Assembly (NCBI GenBank): GCA_030447245.1
Contig: JAUJPG010000001.1
Span: 396,029 to 460,028 of the forward strand
DNA from: Chloroflexota bacterium
GTDB lineage: Bacteria > Chloroflexota > UBA6077 > JACCZL01
Direction of reading: 5' to 3'
DNA length: 64,000 bases
The first letter of the stretch is position 1; every line of letters begins with the position of its first letter. Under the pieces are notes generated by a model that did no database searches, was not told where the DNA came from, and saw nothing but the letters and a program-made list of their open reading frames with translations. Both the position numbers and the translations under genes were made by a program. Below, in pieces: positions 46,700 through 57,719 of the stretch.

Positions 46700-47082
46700 T
46701 GGTTGCCTGGAAAGGCGCTGGGTGAGTGGCACGCTCGTCCAATCGCGGCGTCTCGAAAGGTCTCGTCCCGTCAGGTCGACGTCCGGCAGCTTTGAGACAC
46801 GCTGCCAGGGTGAAGCCGCCGTTCCGCGATCGCCACGTCCTGTCTCGCTATCTGTCCTCCGTCCCAGCATACCAGATGCGGGCGCACTTCCGGTTCTCAG
46901 TCACCCGTTCCGCCCACCGCTCGACCCATCTTCCAGATGGCTGTCAGAAAAGCCAGGCGCGCTCCAGCATCGCTTCCGCGGCGCAGCGCTGCGCTTGGTG
47001 GATCTCGCGGGCTCGAGCTTAGACGGGATCGCGGTGAGTGACGGGAAGCGGCACTCACCGAGAATCGGGCCTGACGACCGCG
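46700..47082. other. Intergenic stretch, nothing recognised
   Basis: No ORF here looks like a protein on either strand, and no tRNA-like cloverleaf was noticed. The composition is slightly less GC-rich than the flanks. It lies inside the segment bounded by the two helicase 5'-end repeats. Confidence 0.5.
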
Positions 47083-47344
47083 TCACTCTCGGTAAGCGTC
47101 CTTGCGGGACACCACGCGCGTAACGATGATCGTCTGACGCGGAGCATCGTACCCAAATCGTATTCGCCAGGGTCCAACCCGAAGCGCCCAAGCGTCGGCC
47201 ACTCCCTGGAGCTTGCGGATGTCTACGTCACCCCGCGAAGGGTCCTCGATGAGTCGGTCGAGGAGGGCAAAGGCGCGCGCGAGTTCTCCGATCGAGCTTT
47301 CGCAGGTCGCGCTCGGCCGCGCGGTCGAGGACGTAGCGCCAACT
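47083..47344 (-). pseudogene. RelE/ParE-family toxin, frameshifted
   Basis: In one frame WRYVLDRAAERDLRKLDR (the ParE/RelE N-terminus), then in another ELARAFALLDRLIEDPSRGDVDIRKLQGVADAWALRVGPWRIRFGYDAPRQTIIVTRVVSRKDAYRE ending at TGA 47083. The LxGVxDAWALRVGPWRIRF core is the RelE-type RNase/gyrase-poison fold. One shift near 47280 and possibly another at the start codon break it. It follows immediately after the antitoxin gene. Confidence 0.7.
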
Positions 47345-47587
47345 TCACCCGAGCAAGCGCGCCTTCGCCTCCTGGACCGTGAGGAACTCGCCTTCTTGGT
47401 ACCGCCTCATGGCTTCGGCAGCACTCGTGTCCTCATTGGCGGTCGTCGGCTCGTCGTCGGTGGGGGCGGCGAGCAATGCATGCATCATCGGGTCCTGGCG
47501 TACGCTCGACAGGTATCGCTCAACGCCCGGCAAGATGCTGTCCGGCAACTCGTCGATGAGGCGGTGCAGTGCTTCCTTGGTCGTCAT
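47345..47587 (-). CDS. Antitoxin-like protein preceding RelE-like toxin
   Basis: 80 aa from ATG 47587 (MTTKEALHRLIDELPDSILPGVERYLSSVRQDPMMHALL), with GGTGGTAG upstream. The N-terminal helix-rich segment resembles DUF2281/ParD-like antitoxins, and the acidic linker (PTDDEPTTANEDTS) plus C-terminal helix EAMRRYQEGEFLTVQEAKARLL is a usual toxin-binding tail. Its stop sits at the start of the RelE-like toxin region, as in a coupled TA operon. Confidence 0.75.
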   Translation of the reverse strand: MTTKEALHRLIDELPDSILPGVERYLSSVRQDPMMHALLAAPTDDEPTTANEDTSAAEAMRRYQEGEFLTVQEAKARLLG

Positions 47588-47597
47588 GCTACCACCT

Positions 47598-47855
47598 TCA
47601 GTACTCGCCACCGCGTATGCTACCACGCTCGCCGGCGACGCTCGGCAATCGCGAGCTTACGCGCCTGGTCTGGGGCGGGCGAGGCGGCGGGAGGTGACGC
47701 AGCGCGGTCACGTTCTGGGCGTGTTTGGGCAGCCTGACGAGCTGCTCAATCACCTGCGGGACGTTCAAGGATGACCTGCCGAGAACGAATGTTCGAAGTG
47801 CCGGGGATTGTAGGGTGCGGCATGCAGGGCAGCAACCACGACTGTACGTAGCCAC
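47598..47855 (-). pseudogene. Truncated copy of helicase N-terminus
   Basis: The tracked 85-aa ORF contains TFVLGRSSLNVPQVIEQLVRLPKHAQNVTALRHLPPPRP, clearly homologous to the start of the helicase at 46.4 kb, then turns into unrelated sequence before a stop. Only about 30 codons of helicase remain. It marks the upstream border of the segment carrying the RelE-like pair. Confidence 0.7.
47685..47768 (-). repeat. Direct repeat copy B: 5' end of helicase gene
   Basis: Partner of the 46303-46387 repeat, same orientation, about 1.38 kb upstream in the direction of transcription. See that entry for the comparison. Confidence 0.85.
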
Positions 47856-47973
47856 CCGGTCAAGTGTGGCTCATGTCGCAGCCAGACACCCGCCGTCGTC
47901 CTATACTGACGGCATGGGGGCCAATACCGGGCAGGATGGCGGGCGGCTCCGGATGGCAGTGGGACGCTGAGCG

Positions 47974-48825
47974 GTGCGCTCGGCCCTGCTCGTCGCCGCG
48001 ATTGGGGTGGGTGTGCTGCTGGCGAGCGGCTGGGCGTCCGGCGGGTGGCTGTCCGGCGGGAGCGGGATCCCGTTCGAAGAGCAGTTCATCTTCTTCCCGT
48101 CGCGGGAGATCGTCGCCACCCCTGACCGACTCGGGCTGCCCTACGAGGAGGCGCGTTTCGGGCCGAACGGGCGCCTGCGCGGCTGGTTCGTGCCCGGGTC
48201 GGGCACGAGCCAGATCACGTTCCTCTGGTTCCAGGGCAATGGCGGCAACATGTCCCATCGGCTGGAGCTGATCCGGCGGCTGCGCCACGAGCTCGACGTC
48301 AACGTCTTCATCTTCGGCTACCAGGGATACGGTCCGAGCGAGGGTCGGCCCTCCGAATCGGCGACCTATGCCGACGCACGCGCGGCGCTCGCCTACCTGC
48401 GGGGTCGCGGCGACGTGGACGCCGAGCGGCTCGTCTACTACGGCAAGTCGCTCGGGGCCGCCGTCGCGGTCGAGCTGGCGACTCATGCTCCGCCTCATCG
48501 ACTCGTCGTCCAGTCCGCGTTCACCTCTATCGCCGACATGGCCGCGATCCACTATCCGTTCCTGCTGTCGCTGCGCGGCCGCCTGCGCACCCGTTACCCG
48601 ACGATCGAGCGGATCGGCCGGGTGGCCGCCCCGGTGCTGGTGGTCCACGGCGAGCGCGACGAGATCACGCCCGTCAGCCACGGTCGGGCGCTGTACGAGG
48701 CGGCAGCCGAGCCCAAGCGACTGCTGATCATCGCGGGCGCGCGGCACAACGACGTCCCGGACGTCGGTGGGCGTGCCTACTTCGACGCGCTGCGAGCATT
48801 CTGTACGATCGAGCCGTCGCCCTGA
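47974..48825 (+). CDS. Membrane-anchored alpha/beta hydrolase (ABHD13/17-like)
   Basis: 283 aa starting at GTG 47974. An N-terminal hydrophobic anchor (ALLVAAIGVGVLLASGWASG) is followed by FIFFPSREIVATPDRLGLPYEEARF, the oxyanion-side LWFQGNGGNMSHR, GYQGYGPSEGRPSE, the nucleophile elbow YGKSLGAAVAVEL, the acid in VVHGERDEITPVSHG and the catalytic His in GARHNDVPD. These are serine hydrolases acting on acyl esters or thioesters; the substrate is unknown. It is divergent from the minus-strand genes around it. Confidence 0.88.
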   Translation: MRSALLVAAIGVGVLLASGWASGGWLSGGSGIPFEEQFIFFPSREIVATPDRLGLPYEEARFGPNGRLRGWFVPGSGTSQITFLWFQGNGGNMSHRLELIRRLRHELDVNVFIFGYQGYGPSEGRPSESATYADARAALAYLRGRGDVDAERLVYYGKSLGAAVAVELATHAPPHRLVVQSAFTSIADMAAIHYPFLLSLRGRLRTRYPTIERIGRVAAPVLVVHGERDEITPVSHGRALYEAAAEPKRLLIIAGARHNDVPDVGGRAYFDALRAFCTIEPSP

Positions 48826-48877
48826 GGGACCGCTGCCGCTTCAGGCCACCCCGATCGTCGCGGTCAGGCCAGCTGTC

Positions 48878-49314
48878 CTAGCTACGCTCGCGCGCGGAGC
48901 GGCCGTGCTCGACGGCGAGGCAACGATCCATGACGACGTCCAGGCCGGCCGCCGCGGCGCGCTCGGCGGCCGCGACGTCGATCACGCCAAGCTGGAGCCA
49001 GAGCCCGCGCACGCCAACCCGAATCGCCTCGACGACGATCCCGGCGACGGCCGCCGAAAGACGTCGACCAGGTCGACGTCGAACGGGATGTTGCCGACTG
49101 ACCTGTACGACCGCTCGCCGAGGACGAGGTCCGCGTTCGGATTGACCGGCACTATCGTCAAACCCTGGGCTTGGAGGTAGCATGCTACGCCGTGACTCGG
49201 ACGCGCCGGACTCGGCGACAGCCCGACGACGGCGATCGTGCGAGCATAGCCCAGGATCTTGCAGATCGTGTCCGGGTCGGCGAACTGATCGGCCTCGCCA
49301 TCACGGAAAGGCAT
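48878..49314 (-). pseudogene. CoA-binding domain protein (YccU-like), frameshifted copy
   Basis: The N-part is [59 protein letters not shown], the C-part [40 protein letters not shown]. They are joined across one frame change near 49040. The Rossmann-like CoA-binding fold (AVVGLSxxxxRPS, VPVNP, WLQ) is clear. An intact paralogue lies at 50861-51367. The function of this family is not established. Confidence 0.75.
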
Positions 49315-49384
49315 GCGTCACCCCTACTCACATGTCAACGTGGACCCAGCACCCGCGCGGAGGTGTCCTTCAAGACGGCGGTGC

Positions 49385-49765
49385 TTACCCGCTCACCCCG
49401 CTGATTGGGAGACGACGAATGCGCAAGCGAGTCTGTTCGAAGACGACCACTGCCCCCTGTTCGAGGGGCTCCCTGACCACTGGGACATTCGCGAGCAGAA
49501 GCGCCAGTTGCCGCTCAGGACGACGCTCAGAACCTCCGCGGAAGAGGATGACAGACGGCTTAGACTCACGCCGCATCGCGAGCAACGTGCCAAAGTCGGT
49601 GTCCGCGGAGACCACAATGCGATCCTCCTCAGTCGCTCGGGCGAGGACGGCCTCATCGCACGCCGCCTGCATCCCGTAATCCCGTACGTGAACGGCGTCG
49701 TGATTCGCCTGGCAGAGCCCTTCGGCGACCAACGTCGACAATGCATTGTCGACCAGAAACTTCAC
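49385..49765 (-). CDS. DUF5615 PIN-like toxin
   Basis: 126 aa. [32 protein letters not shown] is the DUF5615 N-terminus (family form MKFLLDxNLS), with [15 protein letters not shown] carrying the central Asp pair and SVILFRGG. These Mut7-C/PIN-like proteins are usually encoded with DUF433 proteins, as here: its ATG overlaps the DUF433 stop by 4 nt. A ribonuclease toxin role is predicted for the family. Confidence 0.85.
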   Translation of the reverse strand: MKFLVDNALSTLVAEGLCQANHDAVHVRDYGMQAACDEAVLARATEEDRIVVSADTDFGTLLAMRRESKPSVILFRGGSERRPERQLALLLANVPVVREPLEQGAVVVFEQTRLRIRRLPISGVSG

Positions 49766-49992
49766 GTCCCGGTCAGGAGAGGGAGGGCACGTTCCCGCAC
49801 CGCCTCGGCGGCGTAACGAAGCGCTTCACGGATGTCGTCCCGTTCAAGATCTGGAAAGGCTTGGAGAATCTCGTCTTCATTCATCCGATCCGCGACCATG
49901 CCGACTACCGTAGCGACAGGGATACGGAGGCCCCGAATGCATGAGACGCCGCCCATCTGATCAGGGCTAACGGTGATGCGCGCGAACGTCAT
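49762..49992 (-). CDS. DUF433-family antitoxin-like protein
   Basis: 76 aa from ATG 49992, preceded by a strong [66 protein letters not shown] is the DUF433 winged-helix signature. It is translationally coupled to the DUF5615 gene. The tracked start at 50301 extends into unrelated sequence and was rejected. Confidence 0.88.
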   Translation of the reverse strand: MTFARITVSPDQMGGVSCIRGLRIPVATVVGMVADRMNEDEILQAFPDLERDDIREALRYAAEAVRERALPLLTGT

Positions 49993-50170
49993 CGGACTTG
50001 CCTCCTCCGTAGCGCCAGGTTGGTCGCCAATTCGACACCCCCATCGTAGGCAAACCGAGGACACCACTGAGCGCCAGTGATTACCCGCCGCGCGCAGGCC
50101 ACTCTTGGTGACGCTCGCTGCCACCAGGCAACACGCCACCCCGCTCGGCAAAGGGCGCGCGTCACTCCCC

Positions 50171-50593
50171 TCAAGCGCCGGCGGCTTGTGACTTAGCCTG
50201 CCCGAGCCCCGTCCCAGTCGTTGAGAGTCCGTGCACCATCCGCATTTGATCACGAAGCTCGTCGAGCGGGAGATTCTCAAGGTGAGAAATGACAGCAGCA
50301 CAGTAGTCTACAAGCCACCTCGGGCCGCCGTATGGTGGGTGCCCGTTCGGCTTCTGGACCATCCAACGTTGGATGCTGAGCTCTTTTCCATAATAGGAGT
50401 GGGTTGCTCTGTTCCGGATGTTGTTGGCATCGTTCAGAATAGGCTGGTCATACCAATCCAGTAATCGCTGCCGTAGATCTGAATACGGCATTCTTGGCGC
50501 AACCTCCCCGAATCTTTCAGATGGTGTCCGAGGCTTGCCGCAATGTGAGCATGGGCGATGAGGATCTAAAATCTGCTTGAATCCCTGTGCCAT
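50171..50593 (-). CDS. Hypothetical protein with HEPN-like RNxxxH motif
   Basis: 140 aa, start ATG 50593. It has a CxxC pair (PCSHCGKPRTPSERFGEV), a helical centre DLRQRLLDWYDQPILNDANNIRNRATHSYYGKELS, and a C-terminal amphipathic helix (VDYCAAVISHLENLPLDELRDQM). NIRNRATH fits the Rx4-6H active-site pattern of HEPN ribonucleases. The gene and its 5' flank are visibly less GC-rich than the surroundings, suggesting recent acquisition. No partner gene was found. The 270 bp upstream of it show no gene. Confidence 0.6.
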   Translation of the reverse strand: MAQGFKQILDPHRPCSHCGKPRTPSERFGEVAPRMPYSDLRQRLLDWYDQPILNDANNIRNRATHSYYGKELSIQRWMVQKPNGHPPYGGPRWLVDYCAAVISHLENLPLDELRDQMRMVHGLSTTGTGLGQAKSQAAGA

Positions 50594-50860
50594 AGCTTTG
50601 CTTGTTTGATCGATCGCCGCCTTGTATGCATAAAGTACCCCTTCAAAGTGCGCCTGTAGTGCAACTGTAGGCTAATTGATATGCCTCTTCTCGAGACTAC
50701 GTACCTCGGGGTCCAAGATCGATGCGTGATATCGTGCTATATGAACTTTGTTCGACGCAGCGTCGAGGCATCGTTCCCACGTGTCGCCCGTGGTCGGGTG
50801 TTCATTCATGATGTCACCTTTACCATCGATGATGGTGTCCAAGCAACTGTCATTGTAGAC

Positions 50861-51363
50861 TCATGCTTCCGAGCGCAAGCGGGCGGGGCGGCGGGAAGTG
50901 ACGATGCCGGTGTTGAGGCCGAACCAGTGCATCTCGCCGTAGTAGCGGCCGTGCTCGATCTTGATGCAGCGATCCATGACGACGTCCAGGCCGGTCTCGG
51001 CGGCGCGCTCCGCGGCGGAGGGCGCGACGACGCCGAATTGAAGCCAGACGGCGCGGGCGCCGATCTGAATGGCCTCGTCCACGATCGCCGGCACGGCCGC
51101 TGGATCGCGGAAGACGTCGACCACGTCGACCTGGATCGGGAGGTCGGTCAGCGACGGGTAGCAGCGCTCACCCAGGACCTCGGTCTCGCGCGGATTGACT
51201 GGCACGATCTTGAAGTCGCGGTACTTGAGGTAGCTGGCCACGAAGAAGCTCGGGCGCAGGCGGTTGGCTGAAAGTCCGACGACCGCGATCGTGTGAGCGT
51301 AGCTGAAGATCTTGCGGATCGTGGCCGGGTCGGCGAGGCGATCGAGCGCGCTGATCTCCGCGG

Positions 51364-51367
<4 letters not shown>
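50861..51367 (-). CDS. CoA-binding domain protein (YccU-like)
   Basis: 168 aa. [62 protein letters not shown], then [35 protein letters not shown] and [13 protein letters not shown], a complete CoA_binding domain. It overlaps the metY stop by 4 nt and so is part of the methionine operon. The molecular role of this family is not known. It is paralogous to the broken copy at 48.9-49.3 kb. Confidence 0.88.
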
Positions 51368-54136
<2,769 letters not shown>

Positions 54137-54339
54137 TCGCTCCTCGCCTGGCGGACACGCCCAAATCAGGGCACTCTCCGCGGGAGCTGTATCGTGTCTG
54201 GAGCATTCTAGCGAGGAGACCGAGTCGCTCGGCCACCCTGGGGCGAGCTAGATCGTCGACGGTCGCGAGCGTGACGATGCGCGGTCGGACTATGCTCTCG
54301 GGGGACCGGCCCACAGCTGGTGCCGGAACGGAGGATCAC

Positions 54340-54828
54340 ATGTCAGAGCCGTTCGAGTACGTCTCTTATGCCCGCCTCGAGTATCACGGAGGCCGCCGCC
54401 AGGCCTACCTGGGCGAGGTGGCAGAGCCGGTGACCTACGGGGTGCAGGGCGCTCTTCGCGAGTACTACGGGGCCAGGGAGGGCCCGCCGGTCGCCTCGAC
54501 CCTGGACCACATGGTCGCCGCCATCGCCGGTTGAATGTACGGCACGCTTGCCGGTGCCCTGTCAGGGCGCAAGATCCCGTTTGACCGCGATCGGTTCGCA
54601 GCCACCGTCGATGGCCGGATCGTTGGCATCGGCAGGACGATCAAGATCGAGTCGGTCGCCGTACACTACGATCTCGCGGTGCCCCCCGAGCACCGCGAAG
54701 CCGCCGAACGCGCCCTTCGGATCCACCCGGAGGGCTGCCCGGCCCACCAGAGCGTCAAGGACGCCATCGCCATCACGTGGGATGCCACGTTACGCCTCGG
54801 CGATCAGGTGGTGCAGGTGAGCGAATAG
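54340..54828 (+). CDS. OsmC-family protein, predicted selenoprotein (UGA = Sec65)
   Basis: The ORF track splits this into 54271-54534 and 54535-54828, but both share one frame and are separated only by TGA at 54532-54534. Reading through gives 162 aa: SYARLEYHGGRRQAYLG, STLDHMVAAIAG-U-MYGTLAGALSGRKIPF, VAVHYDLAVPP, and EGCPAHQSVKDAIAITWDATL. In OsmC/Ohr peroxidases the position after AIAG is the peroxidatic Cys, and the later CP is the second Cys, which is kept here. Sec in OsmC-like proteins is known from other bacteria. A SECIS-like hairpin starts 12 nt after the UGA. It reduces peroxides in the cytoplasm, by family. ATG 54340 follows GGAGGATCAC. Confidence 0.85.
54547..54573 (+). promoter_or_regulatory. 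Candidate bacterial SECIS of the OsmC-like gene
   Basis: Lower stem CTTGC/GCAAG, a CGGT bulge on the 5' side whose U lies next to the upper stem GCCC/GGGC, and apical loop UGUCA. The loop starts 26 nt after the UGA and has G as its second base, matching the distance (about 16-37 nt) and loop-G features of SelB-binding bacterial SECIS elements. Confidence 0.7.
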
Positions 54829-54841
54829 GAGGGGAGCGGCC

Positions 54842-55516
54842 ATGCCGCGTGTGTGTGTCTTCGACGTCAACGAGACGCTGCTCGACCTGGCCGCCCTGGA
54901 CCCGCATTTCGAGCGGGCCTTCGGCGACTCCAGCGTGCGCCGGACCTGGTTCGCCCAGATGCTCCAACTCGCCCTCGTCTCCACCGTCACCGGTGCCTAC
55001 GCCGATTTCGGGGCGTGCCAGGCGGCGGCGCTCGAGATGGTTGCCGCGCGCCAGGGCGTGGACGTCTCGGAGGGCGACCGGCGCGAGATCCTCGATGGGA
55101 TGCGCCGGCTGCCGCCGCATCCGGAGGTTCGCGAGAGCCTGGAACGGCTTCGCGAGGCCGGCTTCCGCCTGGCCACGCTGACCAATTCGACGCTCGAAGT
55201 GGCCGAGGCGCAGCTCAACCACGCGGGCATCCGCGACCTCTTCGAGCAGGCCCTTTCCGCCGACACCGTCCGCCGCCTGAAGCCGGCGGCCGAGCCGTAC
55301 CGGATGGCAGCCGAGCGGCTGGGCGTTGAGATCGCCCAGGTGCGGCTGATCGCCGCCCACGCCTGGGACATCGCGGGGGCCCTCCGGGCCGGCTGCGCCG
55401 CCGCCTTTGTGGCTCGGCCGGGGATGATCCTCGACCCGCTCGTCGACCGTCCGGATGTCGTCGGCGCCGACCTGCGGCAAGTCACCGACCGGATCGTCCA
55501 GGTCGAGGCAGCGTAG
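54842..55516 (+). CDS. HAD-superfamily hydrolase, haloacid dehalogenase type II-like
   Basis: 224 aa. VCVFDVNETLLDL has the nucleophile Asp, ATLTNSTLEVAEAQL the motif II Ser/Thr, VRRLKPAAEPYRMAAERLGV the motif III Lys, and LIAAHAWDIAGALRAGCAAAFV the acidic motif IV. This is the pattern of L-2-haloacid dehalogenases and related phosphatases. A strong GGAGGGG precedes ATG 54842, 13 nt after the OsmC-like stop. It lies between two predicted selenoprotein genes, so it may take part in the same redox or detoxification pathway; that is inference. Confidence 0.88.
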   Translation: MPRVCVFDVNETLLDLAALDPHFERAFGDSSVRRTWFAQMLQLALVSTVTGAYADFGACQAAALEMVAARQGVDVSEGDRREILDGMRRLPPHPEVRESLERLREAGFRLATLTNSTLEVAEAQLNHAGIRDLFEQALSADTVRRLKPAAEPYRMAAERLGVEIAQVRLIAAHAWDIAGALRAGCAAAFVARPGMILDPLVDRPDVVGADLRQVTDRIVQVEAA

Positions 55517-55577
55517 GAAGCTGAGAAGCGCGGAATCCGCGGCAGATGCACACGGAGTCGGCTCAGGAGGTGACAGC

Positions 55578-56816
55578 ATGCCCCATTTGAAGCACCTTCC
55601 CGACATGAAGCGCAACGAGATGCTGACGTTTCCGGCCCAGGTGAACCACGACACCCCCTGGACGCCACCGGCGCGGCCGCTGCGCGAGGCTCGACTGGCG
55701 CTGGTGACCTCGGCCGGCCTCCACCGCCGCGGCGATCCGCCCTTCGTCAGCAACCATCACGAGCCCGATTACTCCTACCGCCGTCTACCGGCCGACACGC
55801 CGGCCGCCGAGATCCTGCAGAGCCACGCCAGCGCTGGCTTCGACCGCTCCGGCATTCAACGCGACCTCAACACCACCTACCCGGTCGACCGTCTGCGCGA
55901 GCTGCTGATGCGGGGGGCCATTGGGAGCCTGGCCGACAGCTTCTACTCGTTCATGGGCGCGCTGCGGAACGTCGCTCGACTCGAGCAGGAGACCGCGCCC
56001 GCGGTGGCCGAGCTCCTCCGTCAGGACGGCGTCGAGGTCGTCCTGCTCACGCCGACCTGACCGCTCTGCTCGCACACCTGTGGTGTGCTCGCCCGCGTGT
56101 TCGAGGCGTCCGGCCTGTCCAGCGTCCAGATCAGCCTGCTGCGAGAGCATACCGAGAAGATCAGGCCGCCGCGGGCGCTCTTCTGCCCGTTCCCGTTCGG
56201 CCTGGCGCTCGGCAAACCGAACGATCCCGAGTTCCAGCACCGCGTCCTGGACCATGCATTCTCACTGCTCGAGCGCCCGAGCGGCCCGGTCCTCGAAGAC
56301 TTTCCGGAGGAGATCGTCCCCGCGGATGCGCCGGTCACGCCCGCCGAGGAGCGGCCGCCCGATCCTGCGTTTGAGCTGACGGCGCTGCGCGGCTACTACG
56401 ACCGCTTCGTCGCGCACCACGGGCGGACCGCGGTCGGGCTGACCGGCGTGCCGAGCACCCGCTTCCGCGGCCTGGTCCGCCTGCTCGAGAGGTACGCCGC
56501 GGGCGAGGAGATCGAGGCGCCGACACCCGACCTGTCCGCGGCCCAGTACGCCCGGTTCGCCTGCGACGACATCAAGGCCTTCTTCCGCGAGGCGCGCATG
56601 GAGCAGTACCCAGCCGAAAATGGCCCCCAGATCGACGCCTGGTTCTGGCAGCAGACCGCGATGGGCCCCATGATGCGCCGCGTTCGCGACCGCATGCTGG
56701 CGTCTGGCGACCGGCAGGTCGAGATGCTCTCGTATGGGATTTACCGCGAGCCGGACACGCCGAATCCAGAGTGGAAGTACCTGACGCCGACGGCGGTCAA
56801 GACGGACGGCGGGTGA
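55578..56816 (+). CDS. GrdB/PrdB-like selenoprotein (UGA = Sec161)
   Basis: The track shows 55455-56060 and 56085-56816, which share one frame. ATG 55578 has AGGAGG 7 nt upstream. TGA at 56058-56060 falls in VVLLTPT-U-PLCSHTCGVLARVFEASGL, the exact place where glycine/sarcosine/betaine reductase B-type selenoproteins carry Sec followed by Cys (UxxC). Readthrough gives 412 aa with conserved downstream sequence RPPRALFCPFPFGLALGKPNDPE and a C-terminal region with FACDDIKAFFREAR. A strong hairpin follows the UGA. Family members cleave C-N bonds or act as thiol-type redox enzymes; the true substrate of these short standalone forms is not known. Confidence 0.88.
56072..56088 (+). promoter_or_regulatory. 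Candidate bacterial SECIS of the GrdB-like gene
   Basis: GCACACC pairs perfectly with GGTGTGC around loop UGU, a 7-bp stem starting 12 nt after the UGA. The apical loop starts 19 nt after the UGA and has a central G. If the closing C-G pair opens, the loop becomes CUGUG. Spacing, stem strength and loop G fit a bacterial SECIS read by SelB. Confidence 0.75.
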
Positions 56817-56866
56817 CGCCGGAGGGACAAACTCGTAGTCCGCCACGGCCAGGACCGGGGGTTGGG

Positions 56867-57553
56867 TCAGCCCACGTCACCGGCCTCCAGGAGGTGGGCC
56901 AGCTCGGTTAGCGACTCGACGACGACGTCTGGCGGCGAGCCCAGCCAGTCGAACAGGCCGCCGCCGCGATTGACCCAGGCGGCCTTCATCCCGACCGCTT
57001 CCGCGCCGATGACGTCGAAGGGATTCGAGGAGACCAGGCGGATGTCGCCGAGCGGCCGTCCCAGCCGCTCGGCCACCCGACGGTAGGTGCGCGGAGACGG
57101 CTTGAATGCCCGCACCTCGTCGACGCTGACGTAGCCTTCGAAGTAGGGCGCGAGCGCCGCCTTGCGCATGATCGCGTCCAGCATCCGGGGGCTTCCGTTC
57201 GAGAAGACGAGCATCCGCTGGCCGCGGTCGCGGAGTCGCCGCAGGCCGGGCAGCACGTCTGGAAACGTCTCCAGGTCGTCGTACTGGGCCATCAGGGCGG
57301 CCTTCTTGTCGTCAGAGAGATCGGACCCGGCGGTGGCCAGTGCGTGGTCGAGCGCCTTCCGCGTGACCCGCTCGAAGTCCTCGTACCGCTCCATCACGGT
57401 CAAGCGGAACGAGTACTCGAGCTGTTTCTGGCGCCAGACCTCGGCGATTCGCGGGGCGGCCTTTCCCGTGTCCTGCTCGAGCGCCTTCCAGATGCGGATC
57501 GGGTCAACCAGTGTGCCATACATGTCGAACACCAGCGCCTCAGCAACTGCCAT
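56867..57553 (-). CDS. HAD-superfamily hydrolase, haloacid dehalogenase type II-like
   Basis: 228 aa from ATG 57553 (MAVAEALVFDMYGTLVDPIRIW) with GGAGG 6 nt upstream. Nucleophile Asp in FDMYGTLVD, motif II in RMLVFSNGSPRMLDAIM, motif III Lys in VRAFKPSPRTYRRVAERLG, motif IV in IRLVSSNPFDVIGAEAVGMKAAWVNRGG. This is the 2-haloacid dehalogenase type II pattern. It is convergent with the GrdB-like gene and is a distant paralogue of the HAD gene in that operon. Confidence 0.9.
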   Translation of the reverse strand: MAVAEALVFDMYGTLVDPIRIWKALEQDTGKAAPRIAEVWRQKQLEYSFRLTVMERYEDFERVTRKALDHALATAGSDLSDDKKAALMAQYDDLETFPDVLPGLRRLRDRGQRMLVFSNGSPRMLDAIMRKAALAPYFEGYVSVDEVRAFKPSPRTYRRVAERLGRPLGDIRLVSSNPFDVIGAEAVGMKAAWVNRGGGLFDWLGSPPDVVVESLTELAHLLEAGDVG

Positions 57554-57719
57554 GCGGTCCTCCAGCTGGAGTGTGGGGTTCGGGTCGATCAGTCGCCGTC
57601 CAGCGTTCCTTGTTGTACCCAGTGGGCCAAGGCCCACCAGCGTACACCTTCCACACTACAGTCGAGCACGTCCCGGCCAGCCTCCACATGGTGCTCGGGT
57701 GCTGACGCACCGCGCGGGT

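Noticed and set aside
48878-49314. In-frame UGA readthrough in the split CoA-binding gene
   Set aside because: The two parts are in different frames; a frameshift explains it.
50681-51271. 196-aa plus-strand ORF over the AT-richer patch
   Set aside because: Most of it is antisense of the CoA-binding gene; the first 60 aa lack any recognisable pattern or ribosome site.
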